DNA from: Allomyces macrogynus ATCC 38327
Taxonomy: Eukaryota; Blastocladiomycota; Blastocladiomycetes; Blastocladiales; Blastocladiaceae
DNA: 64,000 nt
Reading direction: 5' to 3'
Assembly: GCA_000151295.1 (NCBI GenBank)
Contig: GG745347.1
Span: 371,147 to 435,146 of the forward strand
Shown here: one piece after another, positions 1-9,319 of the stretch
How positions within the stretch are numbered: the stretch's first letter is position 1
Layout of the letters: each line of letters starts with the position of its first letter
Notes under the pieces: model-generated
Databases searched by the model: none
Seen by the model: the letters and a program-made list of their open reading frames with translations, nothing else
What the model was told of the DNA's origin: nothing
Position numbers and translations under genes: made by a program

Positions 1-1
1 A

Positions 2-988
2 CCCCACCCCCCCCCACCGCACCCGTACCCTACCACGCACGACGCAGACCCACCCCGCCCGCGACCGTATGCCGGTCCCGGCGCGCTCGCGACCCCCGTC
101 CCGTCGCCGTACCTCGCGCATCCGACTTCCTCCACTTCCTCTTCATCCGCCACCGCTCCCGCCGCAGTCCCGTCTATGCGCCGCGTCGAGTCTCACTCGA
201 CCATTTCCACCATCGCGACAACCGGCATCGCGACCTCCCCGTCCTTCGACAGCCCGCTGCACATGCTCTCCGAATCGATCCAGTACCTCGACACAAAAGA
301 CTCACCAAGGCCCGCCTCCGTCATCTCGCGGCGCACGAGCACCGTATTCGACCAAACCACGTCCGGGACCAAGCGCACGCGCGATGAACTCCCTGCCACC
401 CCCGCCGACCCGTCCCCCGACGCGACCTCCACGCCCGTGCTCAAGCGGCAACGGTCGGGCGCGCTGCAAGTGCACACGCCCGCGCCGTCCCCGCACGCCG
501 ACGCAGCGGCATCCGCGGCGTCGGCGGCGCTCGGACCGCTCGGGATTCCGCGTGGACCGGCACGCCGCGACCCGTTGGCGGCGCTCGCGGATATCGCGCA
601 CCGGCAGCACCAGCAGGAGCAGGAGCAGATGCTGCGCCGGCAGCAACAGCAGCAGTATGCGCAGGGTCCGTATTCGGCGCCGACGTCGACGCAGGGGCAG
701 CACCAGTACCAAGCGCCGGCGCAGGGGCAGGGGCAGCAGTACCACGGGCAGCATGCGTTGCCGTTCCCGCAACCGCAGCAGCCGCAGCAAACGAACGGCA
801 CGTACCCGCCCGCGCCCTTGCCCGCACCTGCGCCGTTCGCGCACCCGAGCAGCACGACGCCGCTGAATTCTTACGCGCACGACGCCACGACGCGGCACCA
901 TCCAAGCGCGGCGGTCTCGGACAAGGCCCCACTGCCGCTCGCGACCGTGCCAGGACCTGCGCCCGTGTCGACGCCGTGGGCCGCCTAG
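2..988 (+). CDS. C-terminal part of a Q/P-rich, low-complexity protein (5' truncated by the window)
   Basis: The frame is open from base 2 to the TAG at 986-988, so the window starts inside the gene. I do not recognise a family. The visible part is disordered: Ser/Thr/Pro-rich at first, then two short basic stretches (TKRTRDE and LKRQRSG) that could act as nuclear signals, then a long Gln-rich tract and a Pro/Gln tail ending in STPWAA. No membrane segment or enzyme motif is visible. Such composition is common in fungal transcriptional regulators, but that is only suggestive. An internal ATG at 176 is not needed as a start because the frame is open upstream of it. Opposite-strand open frames here are GC-driven shadows. 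Confidence 0.6.
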   Translation, partial: PHPPPPHPYPTTHDADPPRPRPYAGPGALATPVPSPYLAHPTSSTSSSSATAPAAVPSMRRVESHSTISTIATTGIATSPSFDSPLHMLSESIQYLDTKDSPRPASVISRRTSTVFDQTTSGTKRTRDELPATPADPSPDATSTPVLKRQRSGALQVHTPAPSPHADAAASAASAALGPLGIPRGPARRDPLAALADIAHRQHQQEQEQMLRRQQQQQYAQGPYSAPTSTQGQHQYQAPAQGQGQQYHGQHALPFPQPQQPQQTNGTYPPAPLPAPAPFAHPSSTTPLNSYAHDATTRHHPSAAVSDKAPLPLATVPGPAPVSTPWAA

Positions 989-2236
989 TCGACGTGGCAT
1001 TTCTTTCGCGCTTTTTGTCTGTGTGTGTAGCGTTAGAGACCATCTGCCGTTGATTTGCGTTCTTTTTGCGTGCGCTTGCACGAGTCACACCAATTACCCC
1101 GTGTCCAAGTACCACGCTCTCTCCTCTTTAGTGCTCTGTTTTATTGCTATTGGTCTGGTTGGATTTTGATTTTTGAATGTAATGTTGTCGGCGCCTCGTC
1201 TCGCCGACTCATGTTGCCTGACGGTTCTGCCTGAGTTTCTTGGTTCTGCATGTCAAAAAAATGGCTGCTCCCGAGTCACAGTAACGTGCTCTTGCGCTCT
1301 GCAAACTCGCCCTTGCTCGCTCTTGCCCGCTCTTGCTCGCTCGAACGATTGGCTGAGCCCACCATATTTTCCCTATTCCTGTGCCTCATTTTTACCTTCA
1401 TTCGTCCAAGACCATCAGCGTGTTATCGTTAGACCATCAGCGCGTTATTGTTAGGAACTAGCCGACCAACAACATGATCATGGCTGTCGTCATGCAGATG
1501 ATGCAGGCTGTGCACCGCCCATGGCTGTGGGATGCGCCTGGCCGTGATTTGCTTGGCGTCGTTTGTCGAAGACGGTGGACAGGATCGCGTTTGACAATAA
1601 ACATCTCGAATTCTCGATATCAACATACATGACGATTCGCCGGAACGAAGACGACAGAAGATTATCAGCACCCCACAGTTGATCAGTGCCTTATACAAGG
1701 ACTAGCGGTTGAGAGACAGTCTTTTCAGTGCTAACGAGCTGCACGCTTGGTGCTGCATTGAAATATTCATAGTTGGCAGTTTGATAACTTACAAGAGGGG
1801 GTTGGCGTTGTCAGGAACGCGCATTTCCAGGGACCATATGGACATGCAGCCGCAGGTCTTCTGATCGCAACGATTATTTTTGTCACTGAAATTGATCCGA
1901 GCCTGGATTTGAAAGCGCGTTCTGTCTTGTGCGCCCAGAGAAGCGTAACTGCACTCAAGTTTCATTCCCAAAGCTGATGAGCATATTAATATTCGCAGCT
2001 GGTCCAAATGAATTACTCTAGTTATCGCTCCCCCTCCTGAGAACTAGGAAATTAGCGAGGGCAACAAATATCTTCCGCATCTCGCTACTCGGACAACATG
2101 CGAATATGCTGCCAGCTCATCATTATTCTTGAAAGCGGCACCTCTTGGTCACTCAGTTTCAAATCGGAGAGGGAGCGTCAAGGGCTCAATCCAGCGCATC
2201 GAATCCATCACGCACGATGTATATTTATCACAATTC
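989..2236. other. Intergenic, no gene seen
   Basis: About 1.25 kb with lower GC than the flanking genes and only short open frames without recognisable content. A small tandem CTTGCTCGCTCTTGCCCGCT-type repeat lies near 1312-1347. It separates the 3' end of the Q/P-rich gene from the 3' end of the minus-strand pseudouridine synthase gene. Confidence 0.6.
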
Positions 2237-4136
2237 TCAGCTCTGCTGCAACGCCTCATCCACGTTCGCGCTGGGCACTACATCCAACACGCGCGGATCG
2301 AAACCGGGCCAATCCGTCGCCCACTCCGGCAACGGCGTGCGCACCGTCGTCGTCTTGGTCGCTTCGTCGTACGTAATGTACTCGGACGGCGCGTCCAATT
2401 CGCCGAGCGACATGCGCACCGCGTACTCGTACGCGTGCAGGTAAATGAGCCGGTGGTCGTGCGGCGGGTCCGCGTACAGGCTGATCAAGTTGTGTGGGAA
2501 AACGATGAGATGCGGGCGCGGAACAAACAGCTGGAAGATAAGAGGGAACGTACTCTGTCCCGCACTCGGTGCACTGCCCCGTGACCGTCAGCGCGTCGCG
2601 TGACGCTGTCTCGGCCGCGACCGCAGCGACCCACGCGGCCGTCTCGTCGTCGGTCGCACCGGGCGTACCCTCTGCTCCAGCCGAATCCGTCGTAGCGTCC
2701 TCCCCTGAATTAGACTCTGCAACCGCCGCAGCCGCCGCCTTTTCGCGCTCGGCTTTGACGTGCCGGTGATTGGGGTTATTATACAACGGGTCATTCGCAA
2801 TCGGGAACCCGAGATGCCGCAAGTGCACGCGAATCTGGTGCGTGCGCCCCGTGACGGGCCGCGCGCGCACAAGCGACCGCGTCCCATCCGTTGCGAGCAA
2901 ATCAAAGTGTGTGGTCGAGGGCTTCCCGTCCGGGTGCACCGAATTGAGCCCAAGCTTGTGCGAGACGACCATGATCGGCGCGTCCACGGTCGTCGTGCCC
3001 GCCGGGAACTCGCCAGCGACCACGCACAAGTACGACTTGCCCACCACTTGTGCGGCGAATTGCTTGGACAGTTTCCCGATCCGCGCGCGGTCCGAGCACA
3101 GGATCAGGACGCCCGACGTGAGCCGGTCGAGCCGGTGCAGTGCGTAAAGCGGCGGGCCGACAAGGTCCGTGGAGGACGTGCCGAGCGCGCGCCGCACAAT
3201 GTGCAGGACCGAGTTGTGCCGGTACCGGCCGGACGGGTGCACGGGGATGCTCGCGGGCTTGTTGACGACGACAAAGTGCGGCGTACGCGCGAGAATTGTG
3301 ATGGGCGCGCTCGTCACGGGCGGCTCGTGCCGGTGGTTGCGGTGCGTGATCAGGTCGTTGTTCTTGAGAAGGTAGGTCGTGGGGACCGACTGGTGGTTGA
3401 CTTGAATGGCGCCTGAATCGATGGCCTTTTTCTGCAGCGGGTTCGTGGGGATGGTGAGCGCCAGCGGAATGGAACGAGGAAAGCGTCGTCGGTGCCGGCA
3501 ATGAGCACGTACGTAGTAGCCCGGCTGGCGGTCCTGAAACTCCTTGTCAAAGACGGCGAGCAGCTCCATGCCGAGCCACCGCTGCTTGGCGTGCGTCTTG
3601 TAGAGGTAATAGTACGGCGTGACGCGCCGCAGGCCTGTTTGGGGCAAACAACAGTCGGCAAGGGAACCAAACACGGTGGAGAGCGTCAAACGTACCGGCG
3701 TCTTCGTCCACGACATATTCAATCTGCGCGAGCTCGAGTGCCTCTTCGTCGACCTTGGTCGCGACACGCGGGCGCTTGGCGGGAGGAGCGACCGTCTTGC
3801 TTGTCGGACGTGCAGCACCTGTGGTACCATTGGCGTTTGAAACGGAAGGCTTGTTGGCCGTCGTCGAGGCCTGCTGGTCCAAACGAGTGATCAGACTTGA
3901 TCAAATTTGGACTCGTTTGAACTGTTGCGTACCGGTGAACTTGACGATTCGGCAGCCGTCGTCGTGGCCGGATTATCCACAGCGATGCCAGATGCTTCTG
4001 CAAGCACAGGAGGAGTGTTGGTTGGCCCGTCGTTGTTGCTCAACGCAGAAGTGTCGGCCGTTGGCGAGACCGCAGCATGCTCGGCAGGTGTGGTCTGGTC
4101 ATCCTCGTCGTGGTCTTCACGAGGTCGTTTGGGCAT
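2237..4136 (-). CDS. RluA-family RNA pseudouridine synthase, PUS9/RIB2-like
   Basis: Isomerises uridine to pseudouridine, most likely at position 32 of tRNAs as yeast Pus8/Pus9 do. Model of five exons: 4136-3933, 3873-3696, 3634-3513, 3431-2554 and 2480-2237, giving 541 residues. The exons join in frame and rebuild family motifs: GLRRVTPYYYLYKT straight after intron 2, YYKKAIDSG across intron 3 and CTECGTDLYADPPH across intron 4. The catalytic motif HRLDRLTSG lies near residue 265, and TGRTHQIRVHL near 362. The N-terminal ~110 residues are acidic/Ser-rich with a KRPR basic patch. The protein stops after the pseudouridine synthase domain, so the DRAP-deaminase domain of yeast Rib2 is absent; that favours a Pus9-like rather than a riboflavin role. 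All four donors are GTACGT or GTACGC. Confidence 0.9.
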
Positions 4137-4418
4137 GGTGCGAGTTGCAGCAAGTTGTTTCCTCGTTTTGGACGAGTACGACTGTTGTTGCTGGATTGCA
4201 GATCAGTCCGACAATGCGCTGCCTGCGATGTGACGTGAACAGACCTGATCAAATCACAAACAGGAACACTGCACCTCTGCTGGTCGATGCAGCTCAGCTG
4301 ATTTGCTGTTTTCTCACAGCAGCATCCTCGCCGACCAACAACGACGCCATGATTCTCCATCCAAGAGCCAGAACAAGGTACACTAATATATATCACGCGA
4401 AACGATCCCAAAACATAA

Positions 4419-5418
4419 TCACTCGAGGAACGGCGGCCGCTGCGCAGCCCTAATCCGGTCCACCTCGGCCTGATCCCCGCGGTTCATCGCCTCAGCCAAG
4501 GCCGTCTCAATCTCCTCGTCCGACTTGCCCACCGGATTGACGGCGGCAATCGACTTGATTTCCAAGAGGAAGGGTCCGTCTTGGCGCACGAGCGAGATGC
4601 TGATGGCCTCGACCTCGTCGCGCGGCAAGTCGCGCTGGTTGTCGAGCACGAACCCGCGGTGCGTCAAGACAAAATGCGAAAAGGGCACCTGGAACGTGTG
4701 CCAATCGCGCGACGTTAAGTGCAGCGGGTACTGGTAGAGGTCGAGCGCGGCGTAGGTCGTAGCCTTGATGTTGAGGAAGAATTGGCGCGGGGAAACGTCG
4801 GAGTCGGTGGGGGATGTGGAGGTGGTGGCGACGGGTGCTGGTGCAGGTTCGGGAGCAGCGACAGCCGCATCGGTCGTTTCGGCAGATGGTGGGTTCGCGC
4901 TATCTGCGGCAGCAGCAGTCGGTTCTGCAACGTCGGTGGGGGCCGCTGCCGACAGATCGCGCGCGACGAGCTCGAGGTGCGAATACCGCGACAGATGGTG
5001 CTTTGGCGTGCCAAACAACGTGCCGGGTAGCAAGCGCGTCTTGACGCCTGCGTAGCCCATGGTCACGTACTTGCAGTCGGCGGGCACCGTGGTCGAGAGC
5101 GTGCCCTTGAAGACGGCGGCCGGGTTTTCTTGGTCGTGGTTAAAGTCGAGCGTGGCCTTGGACAAGCCGCCGAGCTCGTCGTCACAGCCGGCGATCAGCT
5201 GCTTGTTGACGGATTCGGCGTCAGGGAACGCGTAGAGATCGAGGCGGCGCGCGGTCGCGGCCGGGGCCATGTTGGCGGCTAGACATGATACGCGGGAGAC
5301 CACGGATCAGGGCCGGGAACCAGAGGACGGGTGGATTGGGTTGCAGCTGCTGGGAGGACCGACCATTGGCCCACTCCTTGGTGGCGAGCTTGAAGGAGCG
5401 CTGCAGGAAGCCTAGCAT
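4419..5418 (-). CDS. CIA30/NDUFAF1-type mitochondrial complex I assembly factor
   Basis: CIA30 (NDUFAF1) binds assembly intermediates of respiratory complex I in mitochondria. The protein shows the CIA30 fold pattern: an N-terminal LYAF, an LGGLSKATLDF strand, FKGTLS, then in the C-terminal half WHTFQVPFSHFVLTHRG and GPFLLEIKSI. A roughly 60-residue Ala/Pro/Thr linker splits the domain in the middle. My preferred model has exon 1 at 5418-5364 (MLGFLQRSFKLATKEWAN, amphipathic and mitochondrial-presequence-like), an 85-nt intron (donor GTCGGT, acceptor CTAG) and exon 2 at 5278-4419, 304 residues. The donor is weak; a simpler alternative starts at the ATG at 5270 without a presequence. The gene is divergent from the CAP10 gene at 5748. 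Confidence 0.78.
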
Positions 5419-5747
5419 GGTGGAGACGCTTGGTGCGTGCAGTAAGGCTCTTGCAATGTGGGTGCGGGCGTTTATCAGCGTCGTGCACGGTCGTGTCGTG
5501 CACAAGCTGATTGCTGGGCAGGGCTGCAGAAAAAGACGAGCGCGCCTCAGGGTCACGTCCGGCACGGGATAAATGCGTGCCGGTCACGCGATGCCTCGCA
5601 CCCAACCTTGCCGCTTGCTGAGCTCTTCTTGCCTCCACCTTCAGCGCCACCACCCACCGCGACGACAACGGCAGCGCGACACGGAGACGACGACGACGAC
5701 GACGACAACGACTCTGCGCCTTGCCTGCCTTGTTGGCACCCTCTGCC
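5419..5747. other. Divergent promoter region between CIA30 and CAP10 genes
   Basis: About 330 bp separates the two divergent start codons. It contains a (GAC)7 microsatellite at 5686-5706 shortly before the CAP10 start. No other feature is recognised. Confidence 0.5.
5686..5706. repeat. (GAC)7 microsatellite
   Basis: Seven perfect GAC units in the probable 5' untranslated region of the CAP10-type gene. Confidence 0.9.
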
Positions 5748-8528
5748 ATGTTCCAGCGCCGCCTGTCGCGGTCGAACCTCGACAAGGACCCGCTGCTGCT
5801 CGAGCTGCGCGCCCAGCACCATGCTGCTGCCGCCGCCGCCGCCGCTTTGGTTGTGCACGACGCCGACGCCACCGTGACACCCAATGCCGCCAGCAACGCC
5901 AACGCCGCCAGCGCCAGCGCCGCGTCCGCGGCTCCGCCCGCGCTTGCCGCCACGCTCCACGTCCCTGCTGCACTGCACGGTCTTCCGCCGCCAGGAACGA
6001 CGCCGCCCGTGGGCGGATCGCGCGGCGCACCCAACGTCGTGGTCGCTGCACGCACGACGGGTCACCATCGCCACCCGTCGACCTCGTCGCTCGCCGCGCC
6101 CGCGTCGCCCGCGATCCCGCGCGACCGCGACTTGGACTTTGTGCCTGCACGACGCCCGCAAGACGACGACGAGTGCGACAGCCGAGTGCCCGTCCTACGC
6201 GCACCGCCGTCACCAAGTAAGCGCCTGCGGCCCGCGTCGACCGCACGCTCAACGCTCGCTGCCTGGTGGCACCGGCTCGCTTCCGCACACTCGACGGCTT
6301 CATCTTCTCCGGTGGCCGCTGCCATGTCCGCAACGACGCTCTTGCCGACACATGCCGCTGCCGCTATGCCGTCGTGGACCGACTCAGACCGTCTACGCGA
6401 TCGCGACTCGGACGCCGAGACCGATAACGGCAACGACGACGACGAGTCTGATCCGGATCCACGCACGAAACCGCTGCCGTCGCTCGCTGCACGCGCGCTC
6501 GTCGTGGCCTTGCTACTCGCAGCGACCCTCGTCACGGCACTCGCATCGACCTGCTCGGGCCGCGACGACTGGTCGGGCGTCGCGACGTCGTTGCAAGCCT
6601 GGCTGCACAAGCGGCACCTGCTCCCGCTCGCCGCGTCGCGCGCGACCCCACCGTTCGCCTCGTCCATTTCCCCCTCGACCACGACCCACGTCGCCTCGGC
6701 CGTTCCCAACGACGACCCGATCGCCGCCATTCCGCCGCAACAACCGCCCGCCTGGCGCGACACCGTGGCCGACTTTGAGGACCTCGGCATGGATGCGCAA
6801 TGCACGCAGCTCTTTGGCGACCTGCCGCAGCTGCACGCATTGACGCGCGAATCCTCGGCGTTCTACAACGCGCGCGGCGGCCTGACGCGGCGCGACTTTG
6901 CTGTGACGGTCCGCGACTGCGACTTACGCCGGTACGAGTGCGTGCGCGTGCAGATCCTCGACGGCACCGTCTACGTCGTGGAACCGGTCCCGCCCGCATG
7001 GCAGTCGCGCGCGCTCGCGGCCCTCCTCTTGCTCCAAGACGCCGTCGACCGCGCGCGCGCAAGGGATGTCCAGGAAGCGGCGGATTGGGCCATGGACGAG
7101 TTTGGTGTTGCCCCTCCGACTTCTGCGAGTGCAGGCGGGTGGGGCCGCCGCGGGTTCCCGGATATCGATGTGATGCTGCACGTCGGGGACTACCACCACA
7201 CGGATTACCACTACTGGAGTTTCTCAAGGCCCGTTGGCCGCGCGAATGGGTGGGTCATGCCGGAGTACTCGCTGCTCGCGTGGCCCGAGGCCGGACTGCG
7301 CACCTGGACGCAGACGGCCGCGGTCCTGGACGCGATTGGGACCAATGTGCCGTGGGAGGCGAAACGCGCGGCGCTCGTTTGGCGCGGCGGGAATCTGGAC
7401 GTCGCTGTGCGCAGATCGCTCGTGAATGCAGCTGCGGGGTTCAATCGCACGCGGCTTGATATTGCCGCGCCCGCCGCGGGGGACTCGTCGGTCGTTGCGC
7501 GCGGGAAGCACAAGCATGTCGATGCCGCCGCGCAGGTGCAAGTCGCGCCGAATCCGCAGGGCGTGCCGACGTTGCGCAAACGTTTGCCGCCGCCGTCGGG
7601 TGGGGGTTCCCGCGCCACGACCCCGGCCGACGCGACGCTCAACAACGTCGTGGACCGCGCGCAGTACCTGTCGATGGCCGACCAGTGTGCGCGGTTCCGG
7701 TACCTGCTGTATACGGAGGGTTGGGCGCACTCGGGCCGGCTCAAGTACCAGCTCCTGTGCCAGTCGGCGATTGTCGCACACCATGTGCATTTCCGCGAGC
7801 ATTTTTACCCGTTGCTCGAGAATGGCACGCATTGGATTGAAATGCCGTCGCGCGAGTGGAGCGAGTTGCCAAGGGTCGTCGAGGCCCTGGTCGAGTTGGA
7901 TGAGCGGGATGCACGCGAGGTGAGCGAGAGGAGGAAAAAGGGGGAGCGCGCGGTTGAAGTGGAGGTGGAAGGTGGAGTGCGACGCACGACGTCGACGAAG
8001 ACATCAACGACGAGCAAGGTCGCAAGTAACCCACGCACCGCCGCCGCTGCTGCCGCCGACGCGCGCGTTTCCGTCGCCGACACCACCACCACCAACCCCG
8101 ACTCCTCCGACGACGTTCTCACCATCGATTCCGACTCGTCCTCTCCCGCCACCAACAGCAACAGCAACAACACCACCGACACCCCACCGACCCGTCGCGC
8201 CGTCCCGCCACGCACCATGGCGCACAACGCGCGCACACTCGCGCGACGCATCTTCACCCCCACGGGCGTCTCGTGCCACGTGCAGCGGCTTGCGTGGGCC
8301 TACCGCGCAGCCCTCCGCTGGGACCCGTTCCCGTCCGGCCGAGTTCACGCCAAGGCTGTCCCGCTCGACGAGCTCGTGCGTCGGATGTTGGGGGATTGGG
8401 TGCGCGCGCAGGATGGAGTTTTGGCACCCGGATCGGGCGCGGCCGCGGAGGGGGAGGGGGAAAAGGAGGAGAGGGTCGCGGTGCCAGTGGAGGGGCGCGA
8501 GGGTGGGGATGTGCGTGCGGTGCCATAG
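5748..8528 (+). CDS. CAP10-domain type II membrane glycosyltransferase
   Basis: Single-exon protein of 926 residues. CAP10-family proteins include the Cryptococcus capsule protein Cap10 and animal protein O-glucosyltransferase/xylosyltransferases; they act in the secretory pathway. The N-terminal ~250 residues are low complexity, followed by one hydrophobic segment (ALVVALLLAATLVTALAST, residues ~251-270) that fits a signal anchor. The luminal CAP10 region starts near residue 375 and shows FPDIDVMLHVGD, a WEAKRAALVWRGG block (~540), and the conserved RYLLYTEGWAHSGRLKYQL block (~650). A ~100-residue acidic/Ser-Thr insertion then interrupts the domain before its last block, IFTPTGVSCHVQRL (~838). 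I chose the ATG at 5748 (MFQRRLSRS); the frame is open slightly upstream but without an ATG. The sugar donor and acceptor cannot be told from sequence. Confidence 0.85.
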   Translation: MFQRRLSRSNLDKDPLLLELRAQHHAAAAAAAALVVHDADATVTPNAASNANAASASAASAAPPALAATLHVPAALHGLPPPGTTPPVGGSRGAPNVVVAARTTGHHRHPSTSSLAAPASPAIPRDRDLDFVPARRPQDDDECDSRVPVLRAPPSPSKRLRPASTARSTLAAWWHRLASAHSTASSSPVAAAMSATTLLPTHAAAAMPSWTDSDRLRDRDSDAETDNGNDDDESDPDPRTKPLPSLAARALVVALLLAATLVTALASTCSGRDDWSGVATSLQAWLHKRHLLPLAASRATPPFASSISPSTTTHVASAVPNDDPIAAIPPQQPPAWRDTVADFEDLGMDAQCTQLFGDLPQLHALTRESSAFYNARGGLTRRDFAVTVRDCDLRRYECVRVQILDGTVYVVEPVPPAWQSRALAALLLLQDAVDRARARDVQEAADWAMDEFGVAPPTSASAGGWGRRGFPDIDVMLHVGDYHHTDYHYWSFSRPVGRANGWVMPEYSLLAWPEAGLRTWTQTAAVLDAIGTNVPWEAKRAALVWRGGNLDVAVRRSLVNAAAGFNRTRLDIAAPAAGDSSVVARGKHKHVDAAAQVQVAPNPQGVPTLRKRLPPPSGGGSRATTPADATLNNVVDRAQYLSMADQCARFRYLLYTEGWAHSGRLKYQLLCQSAIVAHHVHFREHFYPLLENGTHWIEMPSREWSELPRVVEALVELDERDAREVSERRKKGERAVEVEVEGGVRRTTSTKTSTTSKVASNPRTAAAAAADARVSVADTTTTNPDSSDDVLTIDSDSSSPATNSNSNNTTDTPPTRRAVPPRTMAHNARTLARRIFTPTGVSCHVQRLAWAYRAALRWDPFPSGRVHAKAVPLDELVRRMLGDWVRAQDGVLAPGSGAAAEGEGEKEERVAVPVEGREGGDVRAVP

Positions 8529-9319
8529 CAGTGCGCGCGGGAGGAGGCCCGGCGATGAGAGAGTGCTGAAGCATTTTGTAACACGTGTAATTTGAAGCTG
8601 GGTGGGTGGTTTGATGTGTTGTGAAGGGGAGGACGGTTGAGGGACTCCGGCGTGGGCGGTGGGCATGCAGGCAGAGGCACAGCCCAGACTTGTGCGAGAC
8701 GTTCCTTGCCGCCGCTGCTGCCCGTTGCTGCCGCAGCACCAGCGCCTGCCGACAAATCATCTGTGTATTTATACTATCACACCACGCTGGGCCAAGCGCT
8801 CATCCACGCTCGCGACTTGCAGCAACGGGAACCGGCGCCATCAGCGGCCACGGGAACAAGAGCGCCGACGTCGTTTCGGCCAGCAAGTAGTAACCAAGAA
8901 GATCAGCAGCCAACTTCCAAGCAAGGTGGTCAACGACCAATCAACGTCCCGGCCGACCACGTTGCCAACTTCTTTGACCGACGGACAGCAAGAACAACAG
9001 CGCCCATCGACATTGCACTTCTTCTCTCGCGAAAAGGAAGGTGCCGCACCGCTTGCGAAGCAAAGCACGACGAACCGGGTCGCCAGCAGTCCGTAACGTC
9101 GAGCGCACTGCACGAACTGGAACGCCACCGAGGCGGTCACAACTGCTCGTTGCACATCGATTATCTTCTTCGAGAACCACGACGAAGGACCTCATCTGCC
9201 GGCTGTTCGACGGCGACGCTACCTTGTCCACCGGCTGCTGCGTCGTTCGTACGTCTGACCTGCAAAGAAGTGGTCGTTCCGCCGAGTAACTGACCCACAC
9301 CCGCTCATCCCAGCCACCC
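8529..9319 (+). other. Intergenic, no gene seen
   Basis: About 790 bp between two plus-strand genes. A TGTATTTATACTATC stretch near 8763 could be a polyadenylation element of the CAP10 gene. Open frames through here lack ATG starts and recognisable content. Confidence 0.5.

Noticed and set aside
5268..5303. Start of the CIA30 protein at 5303
   Set aside because: No ATG-based presequence would result; the spliced start at 5418 gives a mitochondrial-like N-terminus, and ATG 5270 is the simple fallback.
8637..9293. 218-codon plus-strand frame between the CAP10 and Sel1 genes
   Set aside because: Starts without an ATG and shows no domain or splice continuity with either neighbour; treated as leader or intergenic.
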